Shown piece after piece: positions 42,722-45,842 of a stretch of 45,842 bases of DNA (position 1 is the first letter of the stretch; every line of letters starts with the position of its first letter). This stretch comes from Candidatus Olsenella stercoravium. GTDB lineage: Bacteria; Actinomycetota; Coriobacteriia; Coriobacteriales; Atopobiaceae. The position numbers and the translations under genes were made by a program. The notes under the pieces are model-generated. The model searched no databases and was not told the DNA's origin. It saw nothing but the letters and a program-made list of their open reading frames with translations. The DNA lies in contig DXBZ01000169.1 of the NCBI GenBank assembly GCA_019116265.1, forward strand, positions 1 to 45,842, in the 5' to 3' direction.

Positions 42722-43666
42722 TTAGTCGTCATCGCGGTCGTCGTCATCGTCCCAGTCGTCGTGGTCGTCCTGGTCGTCCCCGTCGTCCTGGTCGTCCCAG
42801 TCGTCGCGATCGTCATCCCAATCGTCCTGGGTATCGTCGCGATCGTCATCCCAATCGTCCTGGGCATCGTCGCGATCGTCATCCCAGTCGTCGTCACGGT
42901 CATAGCGGTCATCGTGCCAGTCGTCCCAGGAGTCGCGTCCGGCCCAGTCGTCGTTCCCGTCGACATCGGCCTCGAGAACCTTGCCGGTCCTCGCGTCGAC
43001 CTCGTACTCGTACTCAACGCCACCCGAGGTGAACTCAAGCTCGTAGACACCGTCGTCAAGCTCGTACTCATGGTCGTTGAACGACGCCTCGCTCAGGCCG
43101 AGCTGGGCGAGCACGATGTCCTTGGCGGCATCGATTCCAATGTAGCCGCGCTCATCGAGCTGCTCCGGGGCAACGGCAAGCGCGTCGGACTGCAGGCCAA
43201 AGCCGCCAACGGTCGAGCGAACGTCGCTCTCGATCCCCGCGAGGAAGTCGTCTCCGGGGTACTCCGACCCCTGCTCGAGCTTGACGACGACGTTGCGGTC
43301 GTGGCCATCGATCGTCTGGTTGAAGTGTCCGGACTCGTAGATCTCGGTCACGAGCTCGGACACGACCTCGCGGCACTCCCGGCCCTCAAACCCGCTGTAG
43401 CCGTCCGCGATGCCCCTGCCCTCGTCGTTGACGCCCTCGACCTCGGTCACGAGGCCCTTCTCGTCATACTCGATCTCGATCTCGGGGTTGACGCTCAGGA
43501 GCAGAACGCCCGCCGCCCTCGTCGACGCCGTCTCTGCAGGCGCCCCCGTCGAAGTGGCCTGGGTCGCCTCCGGGGCGGCCCCGCACCCTCCCAGGGTTGC
43601 CACAAGGGCGGCGCCGACGGCCGCGGTCGCGATGATGCCCCTCATCTTCAGGCTCGTGGTCTTCAT
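42722..43666 (-). CDS. Lipoprotein with RsgI-like and PepSY domains and an Asp/Trp tail
   Basis: 314 residues. Signal peptide with lipobox LGGC (Cys near residue 28). Residues about 53-135 (GVLLLSVNPEIEIEYDEKG ... VVVKLEQGS) parallel the extracytoplasmic middle domain of RsgI encoded next door (GTVHMSINPEVGIDV). A PepSY-like domain follows (about 172-238: GIDAAKDIVLAQLG, YEYEVDARTGKVLEA). The last 75 residues are almost only Asp, Trp, Arg and Gln, with 11-residue repeats DDWDDDRDDAQ. The ATG at 43666 follows AAGGAGGACACC. It probably works with RsgI at the cell surface. Function unknown. Confidence 0.8.
   Translation of the reverse strand: MKTTSLKMRGIIATAAVGAALVATLGGCGAAPEATQATSTGAPAETASTRAAGVLLLSVNPEIEIEYDEKGLVTEVEGVNDEGRGIADGYSGFEGRECREVVSELVTEIYESGHFNQTIDGHDRNVVVKLEQGSEYPGDDFLAGIESDVRSTVGGFGLQSDALAVAPEQLDERGYIGIDAAKDIVLAQLGLSEASFNDHEYELDDGVYELEFTSGGVEYEYEVDARTGKVLEADVDGNDDWAGRDSWDDWHDDRYDRDDDWDDDRDDAQDDWDDDRDDTQDDWDDDRDDWDDQDDGDDQDDHDDWDDDDDRDDD
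42800..42892 (-). repeat. 33-bp tandem repeat encoding DDWDDDRDDAQ
   Basis: Two full 33-bp units and one partial (9 codons) lie within the lipoprotein gene. The DNA copies are nearly identical, suggesting recent slippage or recombination, so tail length may vary between strains. Confidence 0.75.
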
Positions 43667-43767
43667 GGTGTCCTCCTTGGTGGTTGAGCCCTTTTCTTGC
43701 CGTACGGTGAGAGGGTGCGGAGAGACCGTCTCAAAACCGGGGTCGCCTCGAAACTTTTTTCTCCCGA

Positions 43768-44529
43768 CTAGTCATCGTCGTCATCGTCCCCGTCGTCATC
43801 ATCGTCATCCCAGTCGTCATCGTCCCCGTCGTCATCGTCATCCCAGTCGTCGTCATAGCTGGGAGCGGGTTGTACGGGAGCGGGGGCGGGCGCCTCCGGA
43901 GCCTCCGCCTCTGGCGCGACCTGCTCCGGAGGCTCCTCAACGGGGTCCGCCCCGACAACCTCAGGCTCGGGGGCCACCGGCTGCTCCAGATGCACCTCAA
44001 GCTCGACGATGAGGCGGTCCTCCGTCGCGACGCGCCACTCCTCGTCATCGGACTCGACGCTGATCTTGATCGTCCCGCCCGGCACGAGGTAGCCCTGGTC
44101 CTTGGCCCGCAGCGCAAGGTCATCGGAGACCTCGTCAATCGGGCGCCCGTAGTACGAGAAGCCCTTGATGAGCTTCTCGCCATCCTCGTTCTCTCCCTCG
44201 ATTCCAACGACTCGATCGAAGTGGTTGACGTCGATGCCCACCTCGGGATTGATGCTCATGTGAACCGTGCCGATGGGTGTCTGCCACACCGCAAAGCCAC
44301 CGATGACGAGCGCGCACAGGCACGCAGCGGCCGCGAGCGCCGCAACGAGCCCGCGCCGCGCCCTTCTCGGCCTCGCCTGCTCGAACGAAAGCACCTCGGC
44401 CTCGAGCATCACCACGTCGTCGAGCCTCTGCCCCACCTCGTAGCCGAGGTTGGGCACACGGACAAACCTCCCCCGCTCGTCCAGGACCACGGCATAGGCC
44501 GGGCGGCACTCCATGACGAGATAGCTCAT
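43768..44529 (-). CDS. rsgI: RsgI-type anti-sigma factor with acidic extracellular tail
   Basis: 253 residues. The cytoplasmic RsgI_N domain is at about 1-55 (YAVVLDERGRFVRVPNLGYEVGQ) and should bind SigI. One membrane helix lies at about 60-83. The extracytoplasmic middle domain (about 85-165: IGTVHMSINPEVGIDVNHFD) is followed by a Pro/Glu/Ala-rich linker and a tail of Asp and Trp (DDDWDDDDDGDDDDW). In Clostridia RsgI tails carry carbohydrate-binding domains that sense substrate; here the tail is purely acidic. The ATG overlaps the sigI stop (ATGA). Confidence 0.87.
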   Translation of the reverse strand: MSYLVMECRPAYAVVLDERGRFVRVPNLGYEVGQRLDDVVMLEAEVLSFEQARPRRARRGLVAALAAAACLCALVIGGFAVWQTPIGTVHMSINPEVGIDVNHFDRVVGIEGENEDGEKLIKGFSYYGRPIDEVSDDLALRAKDQGYLVPGGTIKISVESDDEEWRVATEDRLIVELEVHLEQPVAPEPEVVGADPVEEPPEQVAPEAEAPEAPAPAPVQPAPSYDDDWDDDDDGDDDDWDDDDDDGDDDDDD

Positions 44530-45266
44530 CGCCCGTCACCCCCTGTCGGGACGATCTTTCGCAGGTGACCGCGAATGATCTCGAACCCGTTCGTGAAGGC
44601 GAGCAGGACGGCCACGAGATAGCGGCGATGCCGCTCGATCGTCTTCCGCTCCACCCCCGAGCTGCGAGAGAGCTCCGCCATCGGCAGCTTCTTCGTCCGC
44701 AGCAGGCGGTCGAGCAGCTCGGGGTTCCTGCGCGCGCAGTCGAGCACGCGCCGGCACGCCTCGAACGTGCGCTGCTGCTTGGGGCAGTTCTCGGACACGT
44801 CGAGAAAGGTCAGGCCAAAGGACTCGAGCTCCGCGCCAAACTGGGCAATCTCGCGACGAGAGGCCTCGCGCGCCTGGCGCTCGCCGATCTCGTCCCGCTC
44901 GGAGGCGATGGTCTCCACGAGCGGGCGTCCGTCCCCCTCGTCGCCGTCGGGGCGCCCCTCGTCGAGGGAAAGCACGTCGGCGTGGCGGCGCTCCCTGCGC
45001 GCAAAGTCCACAAGACGATTGCGCACGTTCATCGCCGCAAACGGCAGAAACGCGCCCCGCGCCCGATCATATGAGAGCACTGCCTCGTGGAATGCGAACA
45101 TGGCGATCCCCAGCTCGTCGTCTCTCCCCTGCTGCGGCGACCGTCCCATGAACTTTGCGGTCTCCGACCTGATGAACGGGAGGTAGTCGCGTACGAGGTC
45201 GTCTGCGTGGCGAGGATCCCGCTTTGCGGCAAGGACCCGAGTCACCAGATCCCCGTCTCGTCTCAT
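44526..45266 (-). CDS. sigI: SigI-family RNA polymerase sigma factor
   Basis: 246 residues from the ATG at 45266 after CAGGGGGCACG; codons further upstream do not resemble the family. Region 2 is at about 20-100 (DDLVRDYLPFIRSETAKF, DELGIAMFAFHEAVLSYD, FAAMNVRNRLVDFARRERR). The C-terminal SigI-specific helix-turn-helix is near 195-235 (LPMAELSRSSGVERKTIERHRRYL). It should direct a regulon controlled by its partner RsgI. It heads a three-gene unit sigI-rsgI-lipoprotein. Confidence 0.9.
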   Translation of the reverse strand: MRRDGDLVTRVLAAKRDPRHADDLVRDYLPFIRSETAKFMGRSPQQGRDDELGIAMFAFHEAVLSYDRARGAFLPFAAMNVRNRLVDFARRERRHADVLSLDEGRPDGDEGDGRPLVETIASERDEIGERQAREASRREIAQFGAELESFGLTFLDVSENCPKQQRTFEACRRVLDCARRNPELLDRLLRTKKLPMAELSRSSGVERKTIERHRRYLVAVLLAFTNGFEIIRGHLRKIVPTGGDGR

Positions 45267-45327
45267 CGTGCCCCCTGTGAAAGAATGCGCACAACGTGCC
45301 CCGATTTCGGGGTCGCGGCGATGATTG

Positions 45328-45342
45328 CCTGAGTAACTCAGG
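45328..45342. promoter_or_regulatory. Perfect palindrome upstream of sigI
   Basis: CCTGAGT-A-ACTCAGG, 62 nt before the sigI start. Candidate operator or promoter-proximal site; I see no clear SigI-type or sigma70 promoter around it. Confidence 0.45.
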
Positions 45343-45421
45343 TTACCGACCGGCAACGGCCGGAATGTAAGCCGCGCGTAAGAAACGGCGAGAGGTGCGT
45401 CGGAGGGGCGCCTCGCGCTTT

Positions 45422-45526
45422 GTTGAGTGTACGAGTTATGGCCACCTGAGCGTTCTTCTCGCCCACGTTTGCCCAGTTGGCGAGAAAGACAACGTAGCTG
45501 GCGACCGGCTAACTCGTACACTCAAC
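45422..45526. repeat. Intergenic inverted-repeat element 3 (105 bp)
   Basis: Perfect 17-bp arms (GTTGAGTGTACGAGTTA at 45422-45438; complement at 45510-45526) and core CGTTTGCCCAGTTGGCGA at 45466-45483. Same arms as the element at 329-441, 45 kb away. Lies in the 335-bp gap between sigI and recQ; the rest of that gap shows no gene. Confidence 0.78.
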
Positions 45527-45601
45527 GGAGCGAACCGCGCGCAGAGGAAAGGCGCACAATAAGGGGGCGAGAAGAACCGTCCGCCCGGGAGGGTGCGCCG
45601 C

Positions 45602-45842
45602 ATGCCCACGCCGATCGACATACTGCGCCAGACCTTTGGCTACCAGGAGTTTCGCCCGCACCAGGCAGAGATCGTGGACGCCGCGCTCGCGGGGCGCGAC
45701 GTACTGGCCGTCATGCCCACCTCGGCGGGCAAGTCGATCTGCTACCAGGTGCCGGCGCTTGGGCTCGACGGCCTCACGATCGTGGTCTCCCCGCTCATCT
45801 CGCTCATGGCCGACCAGGTGGGCGCGCTGCGCCAGATGGGCG
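45602..45842 (+). CDS. recQ: RecQ-family ATP-dependent DNA helicase, 5' part
   Basis: The first 80 codons are present and the gene runs off the window. The N-terminus LRQTFGYQEFRPHQAEIV holds the RecQ motif 0 and Q motif. Walker A is PTSAGKSICYQ (family usually PTGGGKSLCYQ), and motif Ia is VVSPLISLMADQV. RecQ unwinds DNA in recombinational repair. The ATG at 45602 follows GGGAGGGTGCGCCGC. Confidence 0.93.
   Translation, partial: MPTPIDILRQTFGYQEFRPHQAEIVDAALAGRDVLAVMPTSAGKSICYQVPALGLDGLTIVVSPLISLMADQVGALRQMG

Noticed and set aside
42722..43860. CRISPR-like short repeats in the Asp-rich gene tails
   Set aside because: The repeats are in frame, encode DDWDD units and lack unique spacers of even length; they are coding repeats.

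Overview
The window is a 45.8 kb piece of a high-GC, low-redundancy chromosome with gene content typical of an anaerobic actinobacterium. A member of the Coriobacteriia (Olsenella/Atopobium-like) is the best guess. Reasons are the GC-rich codon use, many GTG starts, a giant CoA-dehydratase-type activase fusion, a galactitol-type PTS, several Cof-type HAD phosphatases and DhaS-like TetR regulators. This placement is inference; no rRNA or other marker is present. I see no tRNA, rRNA, CRISPR array or prophage.

Layout. 1-500: 3' end of an insertion-sequence transposase and an intergenic inverted-repeat element. 0.5-6.2 kb: cutC, two overlapping HAD phosphatases, a small membrane protein, pepT, argR and a third HAD. 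6.2-12.0 kb (minus strand): an apparent catabolic operon with a KDPG-type aldolase, galactitol-family PTS EIIA/EIIB/EIIC, an IlvD/Edd-family dehydratase and a D-2-hydroxyacid dehydrogenase; a membrane-anchored XRE regulator diverges from it. 13.0-13.9 kb: a fourth HAD gene broken by an in-frame TAG. 14.1-19.5 kb: a 1574-residue double activase/dehydratase-like protein translationally coupled to a TetR regulator. 19.7-24.2 kb: a beta-lactamase-fold serine hydrolase, coaX, an OPT-family transporter and engB.

24.2-30.9 kb (minus strand) holds the most interesting system: a seven-gene cluster matching the uncharacterised yhf operon of E. coli (YhfZ, YhfY, YhfU, YhfT, YhfS, YhfX, YhfW) but lacking the phosphotriesterase homologue php. 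It combines two PLP enzymes of different folds, a phosphopentomutase-like enzyme with its catalytic residues intact, a polytopic membrane protein, a small glycine-rich protein, a PRD-like protein and a GntR-type regulator. Two copies of ATACA-N6-TGTAT lie in its two AT-rich gaps and are candidate operators.

31.0-34.3 kb: mntP behind a probable Mn2+ (yybP-ykoY) riboswitch with an intrinsic terminator, then a polar amino-acid ABC importer. 34.5-39.7 kb: a MacB/FtsX-type ABC exporter with a very long extracytoplasmic coiled coil and a divergent TetR regulator. 40.0-42.6 kb: a DegV fatty-acid-binding protein, a MarR regulator with paired operators and a DUF2974 hydrolase. 42.7-45.3 kb: a SigI-RsgI sigma/anti-sigma module in which RsgI and a following lipoprotein both end in Asp/Trp-rich tails. 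The window closes with the start of recQ.

The intergenic gaps are unusually rich in inverted-repeat elements. Three share a CGTTTGCCCAGTTGG-like core, others have matched terminal arms of 14-31 bp, and a 12-mer GGCGAGAAGAAC recurs at six intergenic sites. I cannot assign these to a known repeat family.
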